From JBIIJL01 sp044233795 (GTDB lineage Bacteria > Pseudomonadota > Gammaproteobacteria > Legionellales > Legionellaceae), in the NCBI GenBank assembly GCA_044233795.1, contig JBIIJL010000002.1, forward strand, positions 19,491-83,490: DNA of 64,000 nt, in the 5' to 3' direction. The notes beneath the pieces are model-generated. The model did no database searches and had not been told where the DNA came from. It worked only from the letters and a program-made list of their open reading frames with translations. Position 1 is the first letter of the stretch; each line of letters opens with the position of its first letter. Below, piece after piece: positions 57,404-64,000 of this stretch. The position numbers and the translations under genes are program-made.

Positions 57404-58615
57404 TTATTTGCGCTTTTTTGTATCGATATACGTACCCCAATTATTCAACGGTTGATACCCTTTTTTTGATGAATCATCAGGAATCCATTTACCATAAGTC
57501 CTCATCACCATTTCAGTATCCACATGCCCCATCTGACTTGCAACCCACATGATATTTTCACCACCGGATAACATCATCGATGCGTAAGTATGTCTGGTCT
57601 GGTAAGGATTACGATAACGAACACCTGCCTTCTTCATCGTGTGAATCCATGCTGTTCTACGAATTTGATGATCCGTTTCCCATGGTTGGTTAGTTCGTGG
57701 GTTATGAAAAACCCTTTGAGCATTGTCAGCAGTATACTTTTCCTGCGCATTTAGTGCCTCAATGGCTGGTGGCAACAGCATCACTGTGCGAACACCAGCA
57801 CCGGTCTTTGTTCCTTTAACTTGTTTTTTAACAACCGCTCTCACCACGTGCACCACACCATTACGTAAATCAACATCCCCCCACTCTAATGCAATTAATT
57901 CAGAGGTGCGCAAACCGGTAAAAAATGCAAATTGAAACAGATTTTTTATTTGTTCATGATGGGTTGCATCTAAGATTGCTTTAACTTCCCCTCGATCAAA
58001 AGGATCTACTTTAAAATTACTCTTACTGGTTTGCTTGCTTAACAACTTGGAAATAACAATTTTATTCAGTGGATTGCTCTTGATATATTCATCATTCAAC
58101 GCTTGATCTATGACTGCACGCAAAGGGCTGATCAGGTTGCTTACAGTTTTTGAGGTCACATCTAAACTGCGTATCCATTCACGAATGAATGCAGGTTTTA
58201 AATCCTGTATTGCTACACTGCCAAAATAAGGAATGAGCCGAGCTTCACATATTTTTCTGTAACCTATATATGTACTGTGCTCGCGTGTTGATTTTACCTG
58301 TTCCAAAAAATCATGTAGTAACTCACCGACGGTTACATCAGTTTTGACATGCCCAAAACGTCTTGCTAATTTCGATAACGGGAAATAATCAGCATATGAA
58401 AACGTACCACGCTCAATAGCATTGATTATTTCACTTCGAAGTCGATCAGCATATTTAATATTACTAGGGGTAACATCTAACTTGAGCGTTTCTCTGCACT
58501 GCACTCCTCGATAATAAAAATGAATGCGAATGGTAGTTTTTCCAGATTTCCACTGTCTTAACTCTACGCCTGCTGGAGTCTTTGGAGTGTTCCCTGATTG
58601 CCGTTTTCCACCCAT
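57404..58615 (-). CDS. int: Tyrosine-type site-specific integrase
   Basis: 403 residues. N-terminal arm-binding domain (about 15-75: TTIRIHFYYRGVQCRETL, SNIKYADRLRSEI), core-binding SAM-like domain (TVGELLHDFLEQVKS), then the catalytic domain with Arg in FFTGLRTSELIALEW, TRHTYASMML, GHVDTEMVMRTYGKW with the nucleophile Tyr. In place of the usual HxLRH there is YQTRH. GGAGG precedes the ATG. The gene faces ssrA, the inferred att site. Confidence 0.94.
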   Translation of the reverse strand: MGGKRQSGNTPKTPAGVELRQWKSGKTTIRIHFYYRGVQCRETLKLDVTPSNIKYADRLRSEIINAIERGTFSYADYFPLSKLARRFGHVKTDVTVGELLHDFLEQVKSTREHSTYIGYRKICEARLIPYFGSVAIQDLKPAFIREWIRSLDVTSKTVSNLISPLRAVIDQALNDEYIKSNPLNKIVISKLLSKQTSKSNFKVDPFDRGEVKAILDATHHEQIKNLFQFAFFTGLRTSELIALEWGDVDLRNGVVHVVRAVVKKQVKGTKTGAGVRTVMLLPPAIEALNAQEKYTADNAQRVFHNPRTNQPWETDHQIRRTAWIHTMKKAGVRYRNPYQTRHTYASMMLSGGENIMWVASQMGHVDTEMVMRTYGKWIPDDSSKKGYQPLNNWGTYIDTKKRK

Positions 58616-58773
58616 TTTTCAACCTCCGTCAAATTCACCCATAAATTACCATCCGGCCCAAGTCGACAATGCAACCCATCGAGCCACATGCCGCGCTTAC
58701 GTTTGCAATGCACTGCATTTGACGTATCGCCAGAAGCCTCGCAATATTTTTTCAATTTCACCCATTTCATCAT
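58564..58773 (-). CDS. Small excisionase-like DNA-binding protein
   Basis: 69 residues, ATG 58773 with AAAGGAG seven bases upstream, overlapping the integrase start by 52 bases. MKWVKLKKYCEASGDTSNAVHCKRKRGMW is a winged-helix excisionase-like fold, followed by DGNLWVNLTEVEKWVENG. Xis proteins bind near att and drive excision. The overlap with int indicates translation from one mRNA. Confidence 0.75.
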   Translation of the reverse strand: MMKWVKLKKYCEASGDTSNAVHCKRKRGMWLDGLHCRLGPDGNLWVNLTEVEKWVENGNQGTLQRLQQA

Positions 58774-58788
58774 TGACTCACTCCTTTG

Positions 58789-59070
58789 TTATACGATAGT
58801 CATGTTTGTTTTTTGGCCGATCTCCTGCTGGGGACTGCATTTCAACCAACTGTTTTTATTAAGATTGACCTCAAGAACCATCTGATAAAGCTTGACCAGT
58901 TGTAACTCCGATGCAAAAACAGGCGGTATTAAGCCTTCACAATGAATCGAGCGAATATTTTTCATCGAAGAATTAGACAGGTCAGCAATGTTTTTTAACG
59001 TGTAATTGGTCGACTCTAATAAATATTGAATCATCCCCTGATAAATTTGTATTTTTGGATTCTGCTGCAT
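58789..59070 (-). CDS. Putative HTH regulatory protein of the element
   Basis: 93 residues from ATG 59070, chosen because AAGGGG lies nine bases upstream; ATG 59100 is the alternative. IQYLLESTNYTLKNIADLSNSSMKNIRSIHCEG (about 14-46) fits a helix-turn-helix of the XRE type. The C-terminal half is hydrophilic. It precedes xis and int on the same strand, and its promoter region carries the operators of the divergent repressor. Confidence 0.6.
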   Translation of the reverse strand: MQQNPKIQIYQGMIQYLLESTNYTLKNIADLSNSSMKNIRSIHCEGLIPPVFASELQLVKLYQMVLEVNLNKNSWLKCSPQQEIGQKTNMTIV

Positions 59071-59154
59071 TGATTCATACCCCTTACGTCTGTTGTTCAT
59101 TAATCAGGATCATTTTAAAAAAGCGGCTTTCCCTGTATAGTTTACAGATATGCT

Positions 59155-59185
59155 TTGATACTTTTACTTTTGTAAAAGATATAAT
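59155..59185 (+). promoter_or_regulatory. Probable promoter of the S24 repressor
   Basis: TTGATA (59155-59160) and a perfect TATAAT (59180-59185) are 19 bases apart. Operator 1 fills the spacer, so bound repressor would block polymerase. If this is right, transcription starts after 59187 and the repressor start must be the later ATG. Confidence 0.5.
59161..59178. promoter_or_regulatory. Palindromic operator 1
   Basis: CTTTTAC-TTTT-GTAAAAG is a perfect inverted repeat of 7-bp arms with a 4-base spacer. It sits between the -35 and -10 hexamers of the repressor promoter. Confidence 0.65.
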
Positions 59186-59200
59186 AATGCAACTATTTAA

Positions 59201-59218
59201 TTTTTACAATAGTAAAAA
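59201..59218. promoter_or_regulatory. Palindromic operator 2
   Basis: TTTTTAC-AATA-GTAAAAA, the same arm motif (TTTTAC and GTAAAA) and the same 4-base spacer as operator 1, centred 40 bp downstream. Two sites of the same design next to a repressor gene strongly suggest autoregulation. Confidence 0.65.
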
Positions 59219-59234
59219 CAATTACCGAGCATGT

Positions 59235-59882
59235 ATGACAACCACAGATAACTTGGGAATAAATTACTTAAAGAATTTTGAAAATCTGATGTTTGGTCAG
59301 AGGGTTGCCTATGTCATTGAAACGAGTGGTCTATCTAAGGCATGGATAGCGGAGAAATTGGGAATATCGAAGCAAGCCTTAAATTACCTATTAAAGCACT
59401 CGATTAATCCTAAATTTGTTGATGAGTTTGCTGAGCTATTAAAATTAGATCCTAAATGGCTTGAAACAGGGGAGGGTAGCCCGTCAATAAGAACGAAAGA
59501 AACTCAACAACCCTCCTCCACGGCTATCCCGATCATAACAAAAGCTGAGTTGCTAACACCCACTAAACGCACAAATCAAAGCAGAGAAACCATCGACTTC
59601 TCAAGGGGTGACGCTGAGACATTTACCGCTTATAAATTAGAAGATGATTCTAATTTCCCTCCATTTATTGAGGGATCGATATTAATTTTTGATACCAAAA
59701 AACAACCTGAAAATGAGAGTTTTGTGTTGTCAATCATTGAGAATGATGTCTTTGTGAGACAATACTTGGTGGATGGTGATAATATTTGCTATAAGGCCGG
59801 GAACGGTGGGCATAAGACATTTATTAACCCAAAAGCAACGCTGGTTGGCGTGCTTGTTGAAGCGCGATATCAAATTAGTTAA
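59235..59882 (+). CDS. S24 (LexA/CI-like) family transcriptional repressor
   Basis: 215 residues from ATG 59235; an ATG at 59187 would precede the inferred transcription start. N-terminal HTH: LMFGQRVAYVIETSGLSKAWIAEKLGISKQALNYLLK (about 18-53). The C-terminal S24 peptidase-like domain has EDDSNFPPFIEGSILIFD (about 136-153), where Ser139 corresponds to the serine of the GDSM motif, and later DVFVRQYL. No Ala-Gly or Cys-Gly cleavage pair is evident before it. It probably keeps the element's int-xis transcript off. It converges on the VUT gene with 8 bp overlap. Confidence 0.85.
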   Translation: MTTTDNLGINYLKNFENLMFGQRVAYVIETSGLSKAWIAEKLGISKQALNYLLKHSINPKFVDEFAELLKLDPKWLETGEGSPSIRTKETQQPSSTAIPIITKAELLTPTKRTNQSRETIDFSRGDAETFTAYKLEDDSNFPPFIEGSILIFDTKKQPENESFVLSIIENDVFVRQYLVDGDNICYKAGNGGHKTFINPKATLVGVLVEARYQIS

Positions 59883-60537
59883 CTTGTTGAGCCTTAATCA
59901 GTTGCTGCTCCTTCATATGCGTTCTTAAGAATGCTACTCTGACAACAATGCTCATTATCGATGCAAATAATGCGGATAAAACAATCTTAGCCACCGCAGA
60001 GGCCATAAACATATGCAATGATTCTTCAAAAGAGGAAAATTTATAAAAGCATAAAAAGGTAAAGACCAACGAAAATAATAACTCGCCAGGGATTGTTGAA
60101 TAAAAATAGCGCCTAAATACAGACGCGCCTTGGTAAACACCCATTTTCATGTAACTCATAATGGTGCTCATGACATAAAATCCCATATAAGTGGACACAA
60201 GACCTGCAACAATCACCCAAGGGGATTTATGGAGAGCTGTCGCGAGCTGTGTTTCTTCAAGCCCGTAGACGGCAATAGCTATATTCCCTAATATGAGAAA
60301 GAGGGATTGGCTGAATAATTTGTAAAAAATAAATTTATTGGCTTCTGCAGGTGAGAATTTATCCGCCACAATATCAACCACAAAAAAACCGAGACAGAAA
60401 AAAACAATGCTAAAATTAAAATTGTATTCAACACCAGCAACATCCATTTTTACAAAGTAAAAGTTGAACACCATCGATAGAAGCTCAACGACGACAAAAA
60501 AGATAATCAGATAATTTTTTATTTCATCCTTACACAC
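59875..60537 (-). CDS. VUT-family membrane transporter (YhhQ-like)
   Basis: 220 residues from GTG 60537 with AAAGGAAAGAC upstream. Six hydrophobic segments. Pattern resembles the vitamin-uptake/queuosine-precursor transporters: FFCLGFFVVDIVADKFSPAEANKFIFYKLF (about 46-75) is the family DxxxExxG-type loop in modified form, and SVFRRYFYSTIPGELLFSLVFTF (about 139-161) matches the late R-StxxGEL motif. Might import preQ0/preQ1 or a similar base. It overlaps the upstream gene's stop by 8 bases, so the two are coupled. Confidence 0.6.
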   Translation of the reverse strand: MCKDEIKNYLIIFFVVVELLSMVFNFYFVKMDVAGVEYNFNFSIVFFCLGFFVVDIVADKFSPAEANKFIFYKLFSQSLFLILGNIAIAVYGLEETQLATALHKSPWVIVAGLVSTYMGFYVMSTIMSYMKMGVYQGASVFRRYFYSTIPGELLFSLVFTFLCFYKFSSFEESLHMFMASAVAKIVLSALFASIMSIVVRVAFLRTHMKEQQLIKAQQVN

Positions 60538-60904
60538 GTCTTTCCTTTATTCGGTTCGCACAATCAGTCACGAACTTCAAATAAGTGCTGGTTTGTTCCT
60601 TGCAATTAAAGTCCAGCGTTTTCTCAAGTGTATCGATGCCAATGATCATGCGGGCATGATCGGGCTTAAATTTTCTACAGATAATCTCATCATTGAGTTC
60701 TGATGCAAAATTTTTGAATGGCCTATAGCAACCAACAGGGGTATAATTGATTTTCGTTTTAATCGATACACCTTGATAGGTGATATCAAATTTTTCGACC
60801 ACAAAAGAATACCTGGGTGTTTGAATGCGAGAAACTTCCAGAAAACCTTGAGCGTAGTCGCGAATATGGCCTAGAAACTTAAGTATATCCATGTCAACCA
60901 TCAT
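60530..60904 (-). CDS. Hypothetical protein coupled to the VUT transporter
   Basis: 124 residues from ATG 60904 (ATG 60901 or 60892 also possible; ribosome site poor). Not recognised. Alternating strands such as YSFVVEKFDITYQGVSIKTKIN and a helical end. One Cys triplet region near the end (KEQTSTYLKFVTDCANRI). No signal or membrane helix. Its 5' end overlaps that of the divergent aminotransferase gene by 14 bp, so one of the two starts is perhaps annotated too far upstream. Confidence 0.6.
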   Translation of the reverse strand: MMVDMDILKFLGHIRDYAQGFLEVSRIQTPRYSFVVEKFDITYQGVSIKTKINYTPVGCYRPFKNFASELNDEIICRKFKPDHARMIIGIDTLEKTLDFNCKEQTSTYLKFVTDCANRIKERRV

Positions 60905-61727
60905 ATTGAATAACAAAATAGTTCCTGCCGAAAACCCATGCGTTCGTTATAATGATCGTGGATTTACGTTAGGTCATGGGCTATTTGAAACTATTCTAGT
61001 TAAAAAAAGAGCACTTCCGGCGTTAGACTATCACTGGCAACGATTAAAAACAAGCGCGCCTATTATAGGTATTACCTTACCGTTTACCCGACAAGAGCTG
61101 GAGTCAATGCTCACAGAATTAATCATCAATAATCATTTACAAGACAAAATTGCGGGCGCAAGAGTAACTATCACGCACGGTGAATCAGAACGGGGTCTTC
61201 TCCCATTAAAAGCACCTCAACCCAATTTTTTGATTTCTGTATTTGAATGCGCGAATCCTGTAGACAGACCTTATTCAGCCTGTATCGTAAATACCCGTAA
61301 AAATGAACATACCGCCGCTGCTGCGATTAAATCCATCAGTTACTTGGACAACATACTCGCAAAGCAAGAGGCTATGAGTCGTGGCTATGATGAGGCCATT
61401 TTATTGAATACCGCTTCAAACATTGCAGATGGATCGATTTCTAATATTTATATAGTAAAAAATGAACAAATATTCACACCACCTGTGGCCGATGGCGCTC
61501 TGCCGGGGGTAGTAAGAAGTATTTTACTGGCCGAGTTTAATCACCTTTTTCCAATAATAGAAAAAACCATATTACCTGCAGAATTATTGGGAGCTGATGA
61601 AATGTTTTTGACAAATGCGCTAATGGGCGTGAAGTCTGTTGGAAAGGTGGATAATAAAGAATTTAATTCATTTGGTATGGCGAATAACATTGGAGATGCA
61701 TTACGTGAGATGAAGAATTATATTTAG
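60891..61727 (+). CDS. Class IV aminotransferase (aminodeoxychorismate lyase/D-amino-acid transaminase type)
   Basis: 278 residues. Fold-type IV PLP enzyme: NDRGFTLGHGLFETI (about 21-35), PLP Lys147 in AAAAIKSISYLDNILAKQEA, and NIADGSISNIYIVKN plus LPGVVRSILL. The K-SISYLDN context resembles PabC (4-amino-4-deoxychorismate lyase) but branched-chain and D-amino-acid enzymes share it. ATG 60891. A phosphotransferase-like gene follows 16 bp later, so the pair is probably one transcript. Confidence 0.85.
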   Translation: MSTIILNNKIVPAENPCVRYNDRGFTLGHGLFETILVKKRALPALDYHWQRLKTSAPIIGITLPFTRQELESMLTELIINNHLQDKIAGARVTITHGESERGLLPLKAPQPNFLISVFECANPVDRPYSACIVNTRKNEHTAAAAIKSISYLDNILAKQEAMSRGYDEAILLNTASNIADGSISNIYIVKNEQIFTPPVADGALPGVVRSILLAEFNHLFPIIEKTILPAELLGADEMFLTNALMGVKSVGKVDNKEFNSFGMANNIGDALREMKNYI

Positions 61728-61743
61728 TGAGGCAAGGGTAGCT

Positions 61744-62733
61744 ATGAGAGGAAATGGCAATCTGAATGAAAAAATTATCCCATGGGCTTGCCAATACCTT
61801 TCATCTCATGGGTATAGACTGAAAAGCAAGCTGCCTGAAAATGTGTTAAACACACCTTGGTCTGATGTGGTCCGTTTTGCAACAGCAGATGGCTATATTT
61901 ATTTGAAACACACGCCAGCATTGCTTGCATTAGAAGCACCAGTTATTCAGATTTTGCATGATCAATTTCATGCTTCTGTTCCAATAGTTATCGCACACAA
62001 TACTGAATTAAATTGTTTTTTAATGAAAGACGCCGGTCGGTCATTACGAGAAATTCTAAAACAGCAATTCGATGCTACATTGTTTTGCAGAGCTATTGAT
62101 CAATTCACATCACTTCAGTTAGCCACTGCAGATCACGCCGATGTTTTTCTTGATATTGGAGTGCCTGATTGGCGATTGAATAAATTGCCTGATTTATACA
62201 AGGAGTTGCTTTCACAAAAAGATCTATTGATAGAGGATGGGCTGTCAGAAATAGAAATTAGTGAATTAGAAACATTGTTCCCTAAGGTTTCCAATTTATG
62301 TAAAAAATTATCGGACTATTCGATCAGGCAAACGATTGTACAGCCTGATTTTAATGATAATAACACACTCATAGACGATATATCACAAGATATCACAATC
62401 ATTGATTTGGGCGAAATAGTGATTTCACATCCGTTTTTTTCATTGGTAAATTGTTTGCATCAAATAAAAAAACACCATGGACTTACCGTTAAAGATGATA
62501 CGTACTTGCGGATCATGGATGCTTGTCTTAAAAATTACATGAATCTTGATTCTAAAAAACATTTATTAGATGCTTTCGCGATAGCACAGATATTATGGTT
62601 TATTTATTGGGCATTGGCTAACTATAGGTTAATGCTTGCATGTGATCACGTGAAATTTATGTCATTTCAAATGCATGGGAGACTACATGATTCATTGAAA
62701 GAATTTATGGTTGCATGTATTGCGATTGACTAG
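61744..62733 (+). CDS. Atypical APH/choline-kinase-fold phosphotransferase
   Basis: 329 residues. N-lobe YIYLKHTPA with probable ATP Lys55, then LEAPVIQILHDQF. Catalytic loop IVQPDFNDNNTLID: Asp202 and Asn207 sit as in the HGDxxxxN motif, but the His is Gln200. The metal Asp221 is in IIDLGE. The acceptor side (C-terminal 100 residues) is helical. It may phosphorylate a small alcohol or an aminoglycoside-like sugar. The substituted loop does not exclude activity. Co-transcription with the class IV aminotransferase suggests an amino-alcohol or modified-sugar route; this is inference. Confidence 0.7.
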   Translation: MRGNGNLNEKIIPWACQYLSSHGYRLKSKLPENVLNTPWSDVVRFATADGYIYLKHTPALLALEAPVIQILHDQFHASVPIVIAHNTELNCFLMKDAGRSLREILKQQFDATLFCRAIDQFTSLQLATADHADVFLDIGVPDWRLNKLPDLYKELLSQKDLLIEDGLSEIEISELETLFPKVSNLCKKLSDYSIRQTIVQPDFNDNNTLIDDISQDITIIDLGEIVISHPFFSLVNCLHQIKKHHGLTVKDDTYLRIMDACLKNYMNLDSKKHLLDAFAIAQILWFIYWALANYRLMLACDHVKFMSFQMHGRLHDSLKEFMVACIAID

Positions 62734-62767
62734 AGTAAAGGAGAGCAAACGTAAGCGATCGGCTAAC

Positions 62768-62944
62768 CTACGGGTTGCGAGATTTAGACAGGTGATTACT
62801 GCATTCAGCAAAGCCTTCTTCAAATTTATGAGTAAAATGGACGCGAGGATCAGTGCTTAAATCCTGTGGTTTTGTAAGGTCGCCATAGCTTGTTACTCGG
62901 TTGTGGTGAATGTATGCGGGTAGTGTATCGTTCTTTCTGTAAAT
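62768..62944 (-). pseudogene. C-terminal remnant of a gene cut by the adjacent IS256-family element
   Basis: On the minus strand an open frame of about 58 codons runs from 62944 to the TAG at 62768-62770 without a start; it reads IYRKNDTLPAYIHH, then NRVTSYGDLTKPQDL, then PRVHFTHKFEEGFAEC and SNHLSKSRNP. Its composition is protein-like, and it stops being open right where the insertion sequence begins. I do not recognise the protein. The 3' end converges on the kinase-like gene. Confidence 0.6.
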
Positions 62945-62951
62945 TCATTTA

Positions 62952-63901
62952 GGACTTGTAAAAAGCAAGCCAAGATTTATCCTTTTTAGCGTCAACCAAA
63001 AGAAGGAATAAAAAAATGGCTTGCGAAGCAAATGGTATCAAAGTTACTGAGGTAATTGAACAGCTATGTGATGAGGGATTTGATGGCATTACCGGTGCGG
63101 TAATTACCTTGTTAAATGAAGCTATGAAACTTGATCGAACACGTCATATTCAAGCTAGGCCCTATGAGAGAAGTGATGAGCGTCAGGGGTATTCAAATGG
63201 ATACAAACCAAAAATGGTTAATTCACGATTAGGTAAATTGGCGCTCAAAATACCCCAAGTTAGAGGTAGCGATGAAGAATTTTACCCCAGTTGCTTAGAG
63301 AAAGGATTACGTTCAGAGCGTGCTTTAAAAGTCGCTTTAGCTGAAATGTATATTCAAGGGGTATCGACTCGCAAGGTTAAAATGATAACCGAAGCGCTGT
63401 GTGGTTATGAAGTCACAAGCAGCCAGGTAAGCCGAATCACTAAAGAACTTGATGAGCAATTTGAACAATGGCGTAATCGATCTCTGGGTAAGATACGTCA
63501 TTTATTGGTTGATGCACGGTATGAAAAAGTAAGACATGGTGGTCATGTTATTGATAATGCAGTATTGATTGCCTATGGTGTTGATGACGCGGGCAGGAAA
63601 AGAATATTAGGCGTATCTGTGTCCTTATCTGAAGCAGAGGTCCATTGGCGGCAATTTTTTGAGTCTCTGGTAAAACGGGGGCTTCATGGGCTTGAACTCA
63701 TCATTTCAGATGCTCATAGTGGATTAAAAGCGGCGAGGCAAGCAGTGTTCCCCAGCGTCCCATGGCAACGTTGCCAGTTCCATTTACAACAAAATGCACA
63801 AAGCTATGTGCCTAAACAAAGCCTGAAAAAAGCAGTAGCAAATGATATTAGATCTATTTTCACGGCGCCAAACTTGAGTGAGGCCCAACGCCTGCTTCAA
63901 T
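62952..63901 (+). mobile_element. IS256-family insertion sequence, truncated on its right side
   Basis: The likely left end is GGACTTGTAAAAAGC at about 62952, directly after the broken reading frame of the neighbour. It carries one transposase gene. The right terminal repeat is absent because a second element's end starts at 63902. The exact left boundary is an estimate. Confidence 0.6.
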
Positions 63902-63912
63902 GTAAGCGGTGA
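63016..63912 (+). pseudogene. IS256-family transposase, 3' truncated
   Basis: 298 codons where the family has about 400. The mutator-type DDE core is visible: first Asp in HLLVDARYEKVR, second in LIISDAHSGLKAARQAVFPSVPWQRCQFHLQQN, with the C/H residues of the CQFH motif. The third catalytic Glu region is missing. Native sequence seems to end at about LSEAQRLLQ; the last residues CKR and the stop come from the following element. GAAGGA lies before the ATG. Confidence 0.85.
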
Positions 63913-64000
63913 ATTAACCCCACCTACAAATAGCCATTAAAACACTAGATACTCCTGAGAAAATAAAGCGCGAGGAGTATACCGATGCAAACCCAAATGA
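63902..64000. mobile_element. Left end of an IS66-like insertion sequence
   Basis: Sequence at 63902 starts GTAAGCGGTGAATTAACCCC, the type of terminal inverted repeat used by IS66-family elements (family knowledge: their ends begin GTAA). It interrupts the IS256-type transposase. A gene start with GAGGAG follows at 63985. Only 99 bases are visible. Confidence 0.5.
63985..64000 (+). CDS. Start of a gene cut by the window edge (possible IS66 accessory or transposase gene)
   Basis: AGGAG at 63973-63977 and ATG at 63985 give MQTQM before the edge. Too short to identify; position fits the first gene of the IS66-like element. Confidence 0.4.

Larger units (their letters stand above)
57341..64000. 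mobile_element. Integrative element / genomic island inserted at ssrA (right end outside window)
   Basis: Gene content changes at the ssrA 3' end from core to accessory: integrase, excisionase, HTH protein, S24 repressor with palindromic operators, then cargo (VUT transporter, unknown gene, class IV aminotransferase, APH-like kinase), a gene remnant and two insertion sequences. No phage structural genes are seen. Where the element ends cannot be told from this window; some cargo could be resident chromosome if the element is short. Confidence 0.6.

Noticed and set aside
57341..64000. Second copy of the ssrA 3' end (far att site)
   Set aside because: No match to GATTCCCGCCGCCTCCACCA was seen to the right edge; the island's far end is outside the window.
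1..64000. CRISPR arrays, rRNA or tRNA genes
   Set aside because: None seen; the only RNA gene I can support is ssrA.

Overview
The window reads as chromosomal DNA of an AT-rich gammaproteobacterium of the order Legionellales (Legionella/Coxiella/'Berkiella'-like). The evidence is an IcmL/DotI-family protein (a Dot/Icm type IVB secretion marker), a tmRNA tag of Legionella type (ANDENFAAGDAIAA), the enzyme set ubiE-ubiJ-ubiB, epmC, ProQ and a split glycine cleavage P-protein, and several effector-like hypothetical genes. The genus cannot be fixed from sequence reading alone.

Layout. 1-5.1 kb: aa3-type cytochrome c oxidase operon (multi-domain cytochrome c5, coxB, coxA, ctaG, coxC). 5.2-8.2 kb: ubiquinone operon ubiE-ubiJ-ubiB. 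8.6-11.1 kb: two unknown genes separated by a perfect hairpin, then epmC, which converges on parC (11.1-13.3 kb). 13.3-14.0 kb: a 660-bp non-coding stretch. 14.0-17.0 kb: ksgA, a lone TraI_2-domain gene and apaH. 17.0-21.6 kb: a tightly overlapping TolC / lipoprotein MacA / MacB-ATPase / MacB-permease export operon. 21.6-24.8 kb: an accessory block with a probable nucleotidyl cyclase toxin of the CyaA/edema factor/ExoY family and a secreted triple-repeat protein. 24.9-30 kb: fabF-like, lpxD, polA. 30.2-32.3 kb: tandem GNAT, RMD1/DUF155 and a small HTH gene. 32.7-37.3 kb: gcvT-gcvH-gcvPA-yciI-gcvPB. 37.4-38.0 kb: IcmL-like. 38.4-41.5 kb: fused ABC permease plus ATPase. 41.5-47.3 kb: dsbA-like, engB, maf, mmsB, mmsA, dodecin, dapB, Pmp3-like. 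47.5-48.2 kb: proQ. 48.3-52.6 kb: tkt-gap-pgk. 53.0-56.9 kb: unknown membrane protein, prlC, glutathione peroxidase. 56.9-57.3 kb: ssrA (tmRNA).

From 57.34 kb to the right edge lies a probable integrative element that uses the 3' end of ssrA as attachment site: tyrosine integrase, excisionase, HTH protein, S24-type repressor with two palindromic operators, VUT-family transporter, unknown gene, class IV aminotransferase, atypical APH-fold kinase, a truncated gene remnant, and an IS256-family transposase that appears to be interrupted by an IS66-like end. The far att site was not found in the window.

Across the window a short intergenic repeat family recurs at least seven times. It is about 65-135 bp long, with ends resembling GTGTTGACAATTG. 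It mostly sits just after stop codons, and in one case it supplies the stop codon of the cyclase-like gene. The strongest leads for new biology are the cyclase-like protein with its neighbour, the IcmL-like protein, the repeat family, and the cargo of the ssrA island.
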